From AP-15 sp963700195 (GTDB lineage: Bacteria; Pseudomonadota; Alphaproteobacteria; ATCC43930; CGMCC-115725), in contig CAVOWQ010000055.1 of NCBI GenBank assembly GCA_963700195.1, forward strand, positions 165,664 to 229,663: a stretch of DNA of 64,000 bases. Reading direction: 5' to 3'. Below the pieces are notes generated by a model. That model ran no database searches. It had not been told where the DNA came from and was given only the letters and a program-made list of their open reading frames with translations. The translations under genes were made by a program, and so were the position numbers. Of this stretch, positions 37,891-45,988 are shown one piece after another. Each line of letters opens with the position of its first letter. Within the stretch, counting starts at the first letter, position 1.

Positions 37891-40800
37891 AGGAGACTTG
37901 GGCGATCTCGCGCACTCGGCTCGACTGCGTGGCGGCGAGGTGATCCTTCGCCAGCACCGTATAGACGGCGGGCAGGACAAACAGCGTGAACAGCGTGCCG
38001 ACCGACATTCCGGCGACGACCACCACGCCGATAGAGAAGCGGCTGGCAGCCCCGGCCCCCGTTGCGATCAGCAGCGGCACTAGTCCGACAACCATCGCCG
38101 CCGTGGTCATCAAGATTGGCCGCAAGCGGACGCGAGCGGCCTGCTCGATCGCACGCCGCCGATCCAGCCTCTCGCGGACCTGGAGCGTATTGGCGAATTC
38201 TACCATCAGAATGCCGTGCTTGCTGATCAGGCCGATAAGGGTGACGAGTCCGACCTGGGTGTAAATGTTCATTGTGGCCAAGCCGAAAAACAGTGGCATC
38301 AACGCCCCGCAGATCGACATCGGCACGCTGACGAGGATGACCAGCGGATCTCGCAGACTCTCGAATTGCGCTGCCAGCACGAGAAATATCACGATCAGCG
38401 CGAACACGAAGGTGATCGTCAGCTGATTGCCTTCCCGCACGTATTGGCGCGTGTCGGAGAGGTAGTCGTGGCTGAAGCCAGCCGGCAAGTCCTTGGTCTG
38501 CTGTTCGAGAAAATCGACGGCTTGGCCCATCGTGACCCCGGGCATCGGCACGGCTTGAAACGTCGCCGAGTTGAGTTGGTTGTATTGGGTCAGCGAATTG
38601 GGCTGGGTGTCCATCTCGACATTCACGAGATTGGACAGCGGCACCGGCTGCCCCGACGGCGACGTAACGTAGTACTGCGTCAATGTCTCCGGCGTCAGGC
38701 GGTCCGCCCTCGGCACTTGCGGTATCACTTCGTACGACCGGCCGCCGAGATTGAACCGGTTGACGTAATTCTCGCCGACCAGCAGCGCCAGAGTATCGCC
38801 GATCGACTGCATGGTCAGCCCGAGCTCGTTGACCTTCGAGCGGTCAACCTTGACCTGGATTGTCGGCTGATTGAAATCGAGATCGCTGTCGGTGACGATG
38901 AACAGCCCGCTCTTGCGTGCCGCCGCCTTGATCTTGTCCATCGCCAGGTAGATGTCTTTGTAACCGCCAGTCGCATAAATCACCATCTGCACCGGCAGGC
39001 CGCCGATGGATCCGGGCAATGGCGGCAGCGAGAAGACAAAGGCGTTCATCCCTTCGACGGCCGCCACCTTCCGCTGCATCAAAGGCTTGAGCTGCTGCGC
39101 CGAGCGCGAGCGCTCGCCCCAGGGCTTGAGGATCGCACCGGCAATGCCTTGGTTGGGTCCGAACCGGCCGTTGAGGATGAAGCGCAGATCGGTCTCGGGG
39201 AACGAGCCGAAGGCCTGGTCGAGCTTGTCGGTATAGGCCTCTTGATAATCGAGATTGGAATATTGCGGCGCTTTGGTCAGTGCGAAGAGGACTCCCTGAT
39301 CCTCTTCGGGGGCGAGCTCGGATTTCGTGTTCATGTACATGAAGACGAGGCTGGTAAAGATGGCCGCGGCGAACAGCGCGGTCACCGGGCGGTAATCCAG
39401 CGAACGCTCGAGCTTGCGCCCGTACCACTCGGCCAAACGGGAAAAGACGCGGTCGATCAGGCGAACAAAACGGCCCTGCAGCATCTGGCGGGACAAGAGC
39501 AGCGAGCACATCATCGGCGATAAAGTCACCGCGACCACGCCGGAAATGATCACCGCGCCGGCCAGAGTAAAAGCGAATTCGCGGAACAACGCGCCGGTGA
39601 CGCCGCCGAGAAAACCGATCGGGGCGTAGACCGCCGCCAAGGTCAGGGTCATCGAGATGACCGGGCTGGCGATCTCGCGAGCACCGATGAGCGCGGCCTG
39701 CGCCGGGGTGCGGCCCTCCTCGATATGGCGATAAACGTTCTCGAGAACGACGATCGCATCGTCGACGACCAGCCCGATCGCGAGCACCATCGCGAGCAAT
39801 GTCAACAGGTTCAGGCTGAACCCGAGCGCCGCCATGATGATCCCGGCGCCGACCAACGACAGCGGGATCGTCACGACCGGGATCAGCACCGCGCGCAGGC
39901 TGCCGAGGAACAGGAAAATCACCCCGATCACAATGACGACCGCGGCGGCGAGCGTAAATTTGACCTCGTCGATCGAGGCCTGAATGAACTTGGTCGAGTC
40001 GTAAGCAACCTGCATTTTGACCGAGGCCGGCAGATTGCGCTCGATCTCGGGCAGCAGCGCCCGAATACCCGCCACCAGTGACAACGGGTTGCCGGTCGGG
40101 GTCGCCTGGACGCCGATGAACACGGCGTGCTGGCCGTTCATCTCGATGCTCGAGGTCCAGCTCTGAGCATTCAGATCGACGCTGCCGATGTCCTCCATCC
40201 GCACCACCGCGCCGTTCTTCGCCTTCACCACCATCTTGTTGAACTGCCGGATGTCGGCGAGCCCGGTATCGGCGTTGACATTGGTAACCGTGAAGTAACC
40301 TTTGGCCTGGCCCGGGGCCGACTGGAAGTTATTGGCGAGGATCGCGGCGGCGACGTCGCTGGCGGAAATCCCCCGTGCCGCCATCCGTGCCGGGTCGAGC
40401 CATAGCCGCATCGCAAAGGTCTGTCCGCCGAGAATGTCGGCCGAAGCGACGCCGTCGACCGTCGCGAGCAGCGGCTGCACGACGCGCGTCAGATAGTCCG
40501 AGATCGCCGCGCTCGACAACTCCGGGCTGGCGAAGCCGATATACATGACCGCCGTGGTCTGGCCGGTCGATTTGGTGATGATCGGGTCCTGCAACTCCTT
40601 CGGCAGCTGGAACTTGACCTGCTGGACCTTGGCCATGATGTCGGTCAGTGCCTGGCTCGGATCGTAGTTGAGCCGGATATAGGCCGTGACAGTGCTGGTC
40701 CCCTGGATCGAGGACGCGGTCAGGTAATCGATCCCTTCCGCAGTCGATACCGCTTGCGAGATCGGCGTCGTGATGAAGCCCTGCATCAAATCGGGCGCAG

Positions 40801-40960
40801 CGCCGGGGTAGAGCGTCGTGACCGTGATCGTCGTGTTCGACAGCTTCGGATACTGACGAATCTGCAGGCCGGTCATCGCCTTCAGACCGATCAGCAGGAT
40901 CAAGAGGCTGACCACCAGCGCCAGCACCGGCCGGCGGATGAAGATGTCGGTGAAGGACAT
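37889..40960 (-). CDS. RND multidrug efflux transporter, inner-membrane pump (MexB/AcrB type)
   Basis: Proton-driven tripartite efflux pump subunit, 1023 residues, uninterrupted. The N-terminal cytoplasmic helix MSFTDIFIRRPVLALVVSLL is typical. TM4 contains AIGLVVDDAIVVLENVYRHI with the paired proton-relay Asp residues. The second half mirrors the first (LVLAAQFESLRDPLVILVSV, GLISKHGILMVEFANTLQ, RRRAIEQAARVRLRPILMTT). Two large periplasmic loops are present. It is third in an operon tetR-adaptor-pump, four bases after the adaptor stop. No outer-membrane channel gene is next to it. Substrates unknown. Confidence 0.95.
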   Translation of the reverse strand: MSFTDIFIRRPVLALVVSLLILLIGLKAMTGLQIRQYPKLSNTTITVTTLYPGAAPDLMQGFITTPISQAVSTAEGIDYLTASSIQGTSTVTAYIRLNYDPSQALTDIMAKVQQVKFQLPKELQDPIITKSTGQTTAVMYIGFASPELSSAAISDYLTRVVQPLLATVDGVASADILGGQTFAMRLWLDPARMAARGISASDVAAAILANNFQSAPGQAKGYFTVTNVNADTGLADIRQFNKMVVKAKNGAVVRMEDIGSVDLNAQSWTSSIEMNGQHAVFIGVQATPTGNPLSLVAGIRALLPEIERNLPASVKMQVAYDSTKFIQASIDEVKFTLAAAVVIVIGVIFLFLGSLRAVLIPVVTIPLSLVGAGIIMAALGFSLNLLTLLAMVLAIGLVVDDAIVVLENVYRHIEEGRTPAQAALIGAREIASPVISMTLTLAAVYAPIGFLGGVTGALFREFAFTLAGAVIISGVVAVTLSPMMCSLLLSRQMLQGRFVRLIDRVFSRLAEWYGRKLERSLDYRPVTALFAAAIFTSLVFMYMNTKSELAPEEDQGVLFALTKAPQYSNLDYQEAYTDKLDQAFGSFPETDLRFILNGRFGPNQGIAGAILKPWGERSRSAQQLKPLMQRKVAAVEGMNAFVFSLPPLPGSIGGLPVQMVIYATGGYKDIYLAMDKIKAAARKSGLFIVTDSDLDFNQPTIQVKVDRSKVNELGLTMQSIGDTLALLVGENYVNRFNLGGRSYEVIPQVPRADRLTPETLTQYYVTSPSGQPVPLSNLVNVEMDTQPNSLTQYNQLNSATFQAVPMPGVTMGQAVDFLEQQTKDLPAGFSHDYLSDTRQYVREGNQLTITFVFALIVIFLVLAAQFESLRDPLVILVSVPMSICGALMPLFFGLATMNIYTQVGLVTLIGLISKHGILMVEFANTLQVRERLDRRRAIEQAARVRLRPILMTTAAMVVGLVPLLIATGAGAASRFSIGVVVVAGMSVGTLFTLFVLPAVYTVLAKDHLAATQSSRVREIAQVS

Positions 40961-40963
40961 ATC

Positions 40964-42172
40964 TCAGTTCCGCGTCAGCGTTTCCGGCGGCTGTGGTGGC
41001 GGCGAGTCGCTGATCGCGACCTGCGCGCCGCTCTGGACCTTGACCTGACCTGCGGCGACGACACGGTCGCCGGGTTTGAGCCCGTCGAGGATCGTTACGT
41101 TGTTGTCCCACCGCGCGCCGGTTTTTACCGGGGTGCGCACCGCCTTGAGGATCGGGTTGCCCTTGGCGTCCTTGCCGTCCTCGCGGATCACGTAAACACT
41201 GTCGCCGTAGAGCGTATAATCGACGGCAGTCTCGGGCAGCACCATCATGTCGGGCTGCGGCGGCAACACTACCGCAGCATTGACGAACATGCCGGGCAGC
41301 AAGGCGTCGTCGGGGTTCGGCATCGTCGCCTGGACCGTCATCGTCCGCGTATCGGCGCTGATCTGCGGCTCGATCGTCGTGATCTCCGCGGTGAAAGTGC
41401 GGCCGGGGAACGCGTCGGCGGTGACGTTCACCCGCTGCCCGACAGAGATCTGCGCGCGCATCCGCGACGCCAGTGTGAAATTTACGTAGAGGGTCGACAG
41501 ATCGGTCAGGGTGACGATTCGCGCGCCGGGGGTGAGGTATTGCCCGACCTCGATCTGGCGCGTGCCGAGTTGGCCTGCGAACGGGGCGCGAATCAGCTTT
41601 TGCGCGATCAGCGCCTCGGTCTTGTCGATCATCGCCCGCGCCTGATCGAGCTGGCTCTGCTTCTGGTCGACGGTTTCCCGCGCCTCGAACTGGCGCTGAG
41701 CGAGCTGGTTCGAGTGCTCCAATGTGATTTGGGCATAGCGCGCCTGCGCCTCGTAATTAGCGAGGTCGCCGCGTTCCGGTGCGTCGTTGATCTGAACGAG
41801 CGGGTCCCCGGCGTTAACCGTTGCTCCAGGCTCAAAGAAAATCTTCGTAACGCGACCACCGACTTCGGGATTTATGGTCACCTGATGGACGGCGGAAACC
41901 GAACCAATGCCGGTGGCGAAGCGGGGAATTGCCTGGGTCTTAACTTCCGCGGCGCTGATTTGCGCGGGAGGCGGTTTGTTGCTCGCAAAATACGTCGCGA
42001 TCGCCTGCTCGCGGAAGCGGTTGAAACCGTACAGCCCGCCAAGCACGACCGCCAATAACAGCCCGACGATGATGAGCCAGAGGAATGTCTTGGGCTTACG
42101 GGTCGTCGCGCGCCCGACACGGCTGCGGTCGTCCAGCAGTCCTTCCGCCGGTACCAGATGTTCGCCGTCCAT
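40964..42172 (-). CDS. RND efflux periplasmic adaptor subunit
   Basis: Membrane fusion protein of 402 residues. An N-terminal transmembrane anchor (TFLWLIIVGLLLAVVLGGLY, about residues 29-48) leads to a lipoyl half-motif (INPEVGGRVTKIFFEPGATV), a coiled-coil hairpin (ANYEAQARYAQITLEHSNQL, TVDQKQSQLDQARAMIDKTE), then the second lipoyl half (IRAPFAGQLGTRQIEVGQYL) and beta-barrel and membrane-proximal domains. There is no lipobox, so it is anchored by the helix. It starts 12 bp after the TetR stop and couples the pump to an outer-membrane channel encoded elsewhere. Confidence 0.94.
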   Translation of the reverse strand: MDGEHLVPAEGLLDDRSRVGRATTRKPKTFLWLIIVGLLLAVVLGGLYGFNRFREQAIATYFASNKPPPAQISAAEVKTQAIPRFATGIGSVSAVHQVTINPEVGGRVTKIFFEPGATVNAGDPLVQINDAPERGDLANYEAQARYAQITLEHSNQLAQRQFEARETVDQKQSQLDQARAMIDKTEALIAQKLIRAPFAGQLGTRQIEVGQYLTPGARIVTLTDLSTLYVNFTLASRMRAQISVGQRVNVTADAFPGRTFTAEITTIEPQISADTRTMTVQATMPNPDDALLPGMFVNAAVVLPPQPDMMVLPETAVDYTLYGDSVYVIREDGKDAKGNPILKAVRTPVKTGARWDNNVTILDGLKPGDRVVAAGQVKVQSGAQVAISDSPPPQPPETLTRN

Positions 42173-42184
42173 AGGCGTACTCCA

Positions 42185-42877
42185 CTAAGAAGCGGGTGTG
42201 AGTTGGAACGGGTGCGGCGTGGTGGCAGCGAGCGCGGACGCAATGGCCGCGTCCCTCATGCCGATGCCGCGCAGGATGAACCAGCTCGCCTCGTCGACCA
42301 GGTCCGAGACTGTCCCTTGATAAGGGATCGAGGCTCGGCCCGGCAGAAAGACAAACGCCACCATCGCAACGACATGATGGCCGAGCCAGAACCGGTTTGC
42401 CGAGACGATCGGTTCGGGCTTGAGATCGCCGGCAGCTGCCGCTGCGTCGATCGAGGCGACAAAGAGCGGGTTAACCCGCTCGAAGATAGTGTCGAACAGC
42501 TCCCGGGCATATTCGCCGTCCTCGAGGAAGCTGTGCAGCACCAAACGGAGGCGTGTGTCGAGCTCGGCCCGGTCGGCGCTGCCGAGCAGAAAATAACGCA
42601 CCATAAACGTGATCATGTGGACGAGGGTGGCCGTCGACGGTTTGAGCGCGGCGAGCCGCTCGAGCGCCGGATCCCCTTCGCAGCCCGACTGCAGGATCTC
42701 GCTGTAAAGATGTTTTTTGCTTGGAAAATGCCTGAACAGCAGCGCCTCGGAAATGCCGGCCGCCTCGGCCAGCTCCTTGGTGGTCGTGCCGGCAAACCCC
42801 CTTCGGGCAAAAAGCGGCACCGCCGCGGCAACGATCGCTTTGCGCCGCTCGTCACTATCCAATCTGATCGTAGCCAT
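42185..42877 (-). CDS. TetR-family repressor of the efflux operon
   Basis: A 230-residue regulator whose first 60 residues form the TetR HTH (DERRKAIVAAAVPLFARRGF, GTTTKELAEAAGISEALLFR, HFPSKKHLYSEIL). The C-terminal ligand domain is helical. It is the first gene of the tetR-adaptor-pump operon, and a perfect palindrome lies 10 bp before its start codon, so negative autoregulation relieved by a pump substrate is the expected logic. Inferred from position. Confidence 0.92.
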   Translation of the reverse strand: MATIRLDSDERRKAIVAAAVPLFARRGFAGTTTKELAEAAGISEALLFRHFPSKKHLYSEILQSGCEGDPALERLAALKPSTATLVHMITFMVRYFLLGSADRAELDTRLRLVLHSFLEDGEYARELFDTIFERVNPLFVASIDAAAAAGDLKPEPIVSANRFWLGHHVVAMVAFVFLPGRASIPYQGTVSDLVDEASWFILRGIGMRDAAIASALAATTPHPFQLTPAS

Positions 42878-42886
42878 CGGGGCACT

Positions 42887-42900
42887 AGTAAGCGCTTACT
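42887..42900. promoter_or_regulatory. Operator/promoter of the tetR-RND operon
   Basis: AGTAAGCGCTTACT is a perfect 14-bp palindrome immediately upstream of tetR; a partial extra half-site TACTTGC abuts it. On the minus strand TTGACC (42915-42910) can serve as -35, with TACTAG 17 bp later as a weak -10. The palindrome then covers the spacer and -10, as a repressor site should. Confidence 0.55.
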
Positions 42901-43036
42901 TACTTGCGGTCAAGCGGTTCTGATTCGGGACCGAAGGCGGGTTTGTCTCTCTCCTGCTCGGCGCAACTTGAAGACGAGAGACTTCCGCGGCGATACTGCC
43001 GAGAAGCGCTCAACCAGGATAGTTAAGGATGGTGCG

Positions 43037-43678
43037 ATGAAGCTCTACAGCTTTTTCCGGTCCTCTGCCGCTTTCAGAGTTCGCATCGGCCTCAATCTGA
43101 AAGGGCTGTCCTATGACACCGCGGCGATCCACCTGCGGCGCAACGATCAGAGCACGCCCGATTTTCGCAGCGTCAACCCTCAGGGTCTGGTCCCGGCGCT
43201 CGAAGACGGCGGGGAGATCCTGATCCAATCCATGGCGATCCTCGAATATCTCGACGAGCTCCACCCCGAACCGCCGTTCTTGCCAAAGCAGCCGGCCGAC
43301 CGAGCGCGGGTTCGCGCGCTCGCCGACATCGTCGCCTGCGACATCCACCCGATCAACAATTTGCGCGTGCTGCGCTACTTGGTGCGAGAACTCGGCCATG
43401 ACGATGCGGCGATCGCCAAGTGGTACAATCATTGGATCGCCGCGGGATTTCAGGCGCTCGAGCCGTTGCTCGCACAGGATGCCCGGACCGGCAGTTTCTG
43501 CCACGGAGACTCACCCGGTTTGGCGGACATCGCTCTGGTACCGCAGGTCGTCAATGCCGAGCGTTACCAGCTCGATCTTGCGCCTTACCCGACCTTGACG
43601 CGGATTTATGAGAGCTGCATGAAGCTCGGGCCGTTTATCGCAGCACATCCGAGCAAACAGCCGGATTACGAGCCGTAA
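43037..43678 (+). CDS. maiA: Maleylacetoacetate isomerase (zeta-class GST)
   Basis: Glutathione-dependent isomerase in tyrosine/phenylalanine breakdown (maleylacetoacetate to fumarylacetoacetate). 213 residues: N-terminal thioredoxin fold MKLYSFFRSSAAFRVRIGLN, where SSxxFRVRI replaces the usual zeta motif SSCxxRVRIAL, then NPQGLVPALEDGGEILIQSM (glutathione-binding cis-Pro and Gln-Ser). The C-terminal helical domain contains DIHPINNLRVLRYL. The Cys of the SSC motif is Ala here. The start follows AAGGATGGTGCG. No other homogentisate-pathway gene is nearby, so another zeta-like GST function is possible. Confidence 0.85.
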   Translation: MKLYSFFRSSAAFRVRIGLNLKGLSYDTAAIHLRRNDQSTPDFRSVNPQGLVPALEDGGEILIQSMAILEYLDELHPEPPFLPKQPADRARVRALADIVACDIHPINNLRVLRYLVRELGHDDAAIAKWYNHWIAAGFQALEPLLAQDARTGSFCHGDSPGLADIALVPQVVNAERYQLDLAPYPTLTRIYESCMKLGPFIAAHPSKQPDYEP

Positions 43679-43682
43679 GCAG

Positions 43683-44432
43683 CTACTCCTTTCGCGCGTC
43701 GGCGACCATGTTCCGCAGGGCGTCGAGGTCGATCGCGCCGGGGACGATGCGGTTGCCGACGATGAAACCAGGGGTTCCGCGGATGTTGAGTTCGCTGGCG
43801 AGCGCCAGATTGGTCTTGAGAGCCTGCCCGATCTCCGGCGCGCTCATGTCCTGCTTCAGCCGGTCGACATCGAGTCCTACCGAACCGGCTACCTTATAAA
43901 CTGTTTCGTCGGTGATCTGACCTTTGGTCCCCATCATTGCGTTATGAAACGCCTCATATTTGCCCTGCCGCTGAGCCGCGAGAGCAGCATGCGCCGCGGT
44001 GACTGATGCCGGTCCAAGGACCGGCATTTCCTTGTACAAAAAGCGCAGCTTCTGGTCCTCTTTCAGCAAAGTCTGCAGCGAAGGCAGCACTTGCTTGCAG
44101 TATGGACAGCGGTAGTCGAAGAACTCGACAATTGTCACATCGCCCCGCGGATTACCTCCAACCGGCGTTGCCGGGTCGTCGAAGATCTCGCGCCGCTGGT
44201 CGCTCAGAACCTTCTCCGCTTTGGCATCAGCCTCGCGGTTCAGCTTATCTTCGGCCCCGTGCAGCGCCTCGATCAAAACGTCGGGATTGTGCAGAAGGTA
44301 GTCGTGGATAATTCCCTCAATTGCTTGTCGCTGCTCAGCTGGAATTTCGGCAGCTCTTGCTGGTTCGCAATTTAGACTCACAATAAAACCACAGATCAGA
44401 GCGGAGGCCACAAATGGCGTGCGATACGGCAT
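43683..44432 (-). CDS. DsbA-family thiol:disulfide oxidoreductase (exported)
   Basis: Periplasmic thioredoxin-fold protein of about 249 residues. The N-terminus MPYRTPFVASALICGFIVSL ... ARAAE is a Sec signal peptide with probable cleavage after ARA. A helical N-terminal domain (EQRQAIEGIIHDYLLHNPDV) precedes VTIVEFFDYRCPYCKQVLPS with the active-site CPYC. The cis-Pro loop is IRGTPGFIVGNRIVPGAI. This plan matches the Com1/ScsC/BdbD group rather than classical DsbA. It is downstream of the M48 protease gene on the same strand, so both act on envelope protein quality. Confidence 0.92.
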   Translation of the reverse strand: MPYRTPFVASALICGFIVSLNCEPARAAEIPAEQRQAIEGIIHDYLLHNPDVLIEALHGAEDKLNREADAKAEKVLSDQRREIFDDPATPVGGNPRGDVTIVEFFDYRCPYCKQVLPSLQTLLKEDQKLRFLYKEMPVLGPASVTAAHAALAAQRQGKYEAFHNAMMGTKGQITDETVYKVAGSVGLDVDRLKQDMSAPEIGQALKTNLALASELNIRGTPGFIVGNRIVPGAIDLDALRNMVADARKE

Positions 44433-44485
44433 CACGTCGAATACTCCCGCAGAAAAGGGGGGGCTAGAGAGGGAATTAGGTGCGA

Positions 44486-45854
44486 TCAGCGCGCGTTCGC
44501 GACGCCGCCTGTCGACTCCTCAATGTGCTCGGCCTCGCGATGGATGTTTTCAGCGCGGTTGTAGCCCGCGGAGTTTTTCGGCAATAGCGCCTTGGCCCGA
44601 ATGGCCTGCTGTTGGGCGTCCTTTTTCTTTCCCGCAGCGAGACCTTCCTCGGCCAGTGACAAGGCGGCCATGCCGATCTGGCCGTCGCGACCGTAGGCGG
44701 TCGCCAGCAGGTGCCAGCCCTGGGTTTCCTTGTCCTCGCTGCGCATGGCATCGTTGAGATAGGCGATTGCGCGCTTGTTCACCTTCGGATCATTCAATTC
44801 GATGTAGACTTGCGCGAGCGAGATGCGCAGCAACGGCGCGGTGGGGGCGAGCCGAACGGCCTCCTCGTAAGGTTGGACTGCTTCGGCAATGCGGCCATTC
44901 TCGAACAGCATCTGCCCCTTGAGCTCACGATAATAGGGGTCGTTCGGATAATCCCGGATCAGCCCGTCGATCGTCGGTAGCGCCTTGTCCAGCTTTGGCG
45001 TCCGGTAATAGGCGATCGCCCGTGCATAGCGCGCGAGGACCGACTGGTCCTTCTCAGGATAGGCCGCAAGCGTCGACGAGGGCGGCGAGACGAAGGCGTC
45101 GAGCTTGACCTTTATCCGTTTCAACAGGTCGATGTTGGTCTGAGAATCCGGAGCGTTCGAGAATCGCGAATGCTCGACGTGGTTGCGGACGTAGTCGATG
45201 CGTTGCGCGGTCAATGGATGGGTGCGCAGATACGGATCCTCACGGATCCCGGCGAGCATCTCCTCACCCTGAAGGATCTGGAAGAACTGAAGGAGCCCGC
45301 GCGCCGACTGGCCGCTTGCATCCAAAAAGGTCATGGCCGCGTGATCGGCGGAGGCTTCCTGCGTTATCGAATATTGCATGAAGGCGCGTTCCGCGACGCC
45401 TTGGGCCCCGAGCAAGGCCCCGCCGCCGCCGCTGCCCCTGCCGAGGACGGTGGCCCCGGCGGCGAGCACCATCGCAATGATGCCTTCGATGCTGGCGTTC
45501 CGTGCCGCCTCTTGAAAGCGCGTCAGGTGTCCACCCGGCAATATGGCCGGTCTCATGCGCGAGCACCCCGATCAGCTGGTTCGGCGTTTCGGAGCGCATG
45601 ATCAATCCGCTGTTGATGAATTCGTTCTGGCCGCCGGCGACGAAGGAATTGATCTGTTTGTCTTCGACGAGATAGACGTGCAGTGAGCTCGGCTCGAGCC
45701 CCGCCGCCTTCCAGATCGGGGTCACCATGGTGCGTATGTCGGCCTCGATCTCGGTATCGCGAATGATGCTCTCGGCCGCGGCCGCGGCTTGAGCAACGAC
45801 GAGCGACGCCGCGAGGCCGATTGCGGCGCTTGAACGGAGGATACGAGAAGTCAC
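44486..45854 (-). CDS. M48-family metalloprotease with TPR repeats, BepA-like (one frameshift)
   Basis: Exported zinc protease of about 456 residues. From the GTG at 45854 comes a clear signal peptide (SRILRSSAAIGLAASLVVAQ, AAAAAE). The zinc motif HETGH follows GVLAHETGHIAG near residue 108, with the third ligand Glu in EASADHAAM. The frame breaks near 45535 and resumes HLTRFQEAARNASIEGI. The C-terminal half carries TPR-like repeats (YYRELKGQMLFENGRIAEAV, PLLRISLAQVYIELND, WHLLATAYGRDGQIGMAALS). BepA-type proteases oversee outer-membrane protein assembly. It sits between rne and the DsbA-family gene. Confidence 0.9.
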
Positions 45855-45988
45855 CGGCGCCGCCTTAATGACCTGCGGACCCGCCGCCCATGACGGGTAT
45901 CTCGGCTTGGGCGGCGAGCACGGATCAACCCGCATGATTCACTTCAGGCTGGAAATGCGGCGAAGGCAGGGCAAGCGTCTCTGGCGGC

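Noticed and set aside
38216..39523. Plus-strand 435-residue frame opposite the RND pump
   Set aside because: Antisense shadow of the intact RND transporter; His/Arg-rich composition with no recognisable domain.
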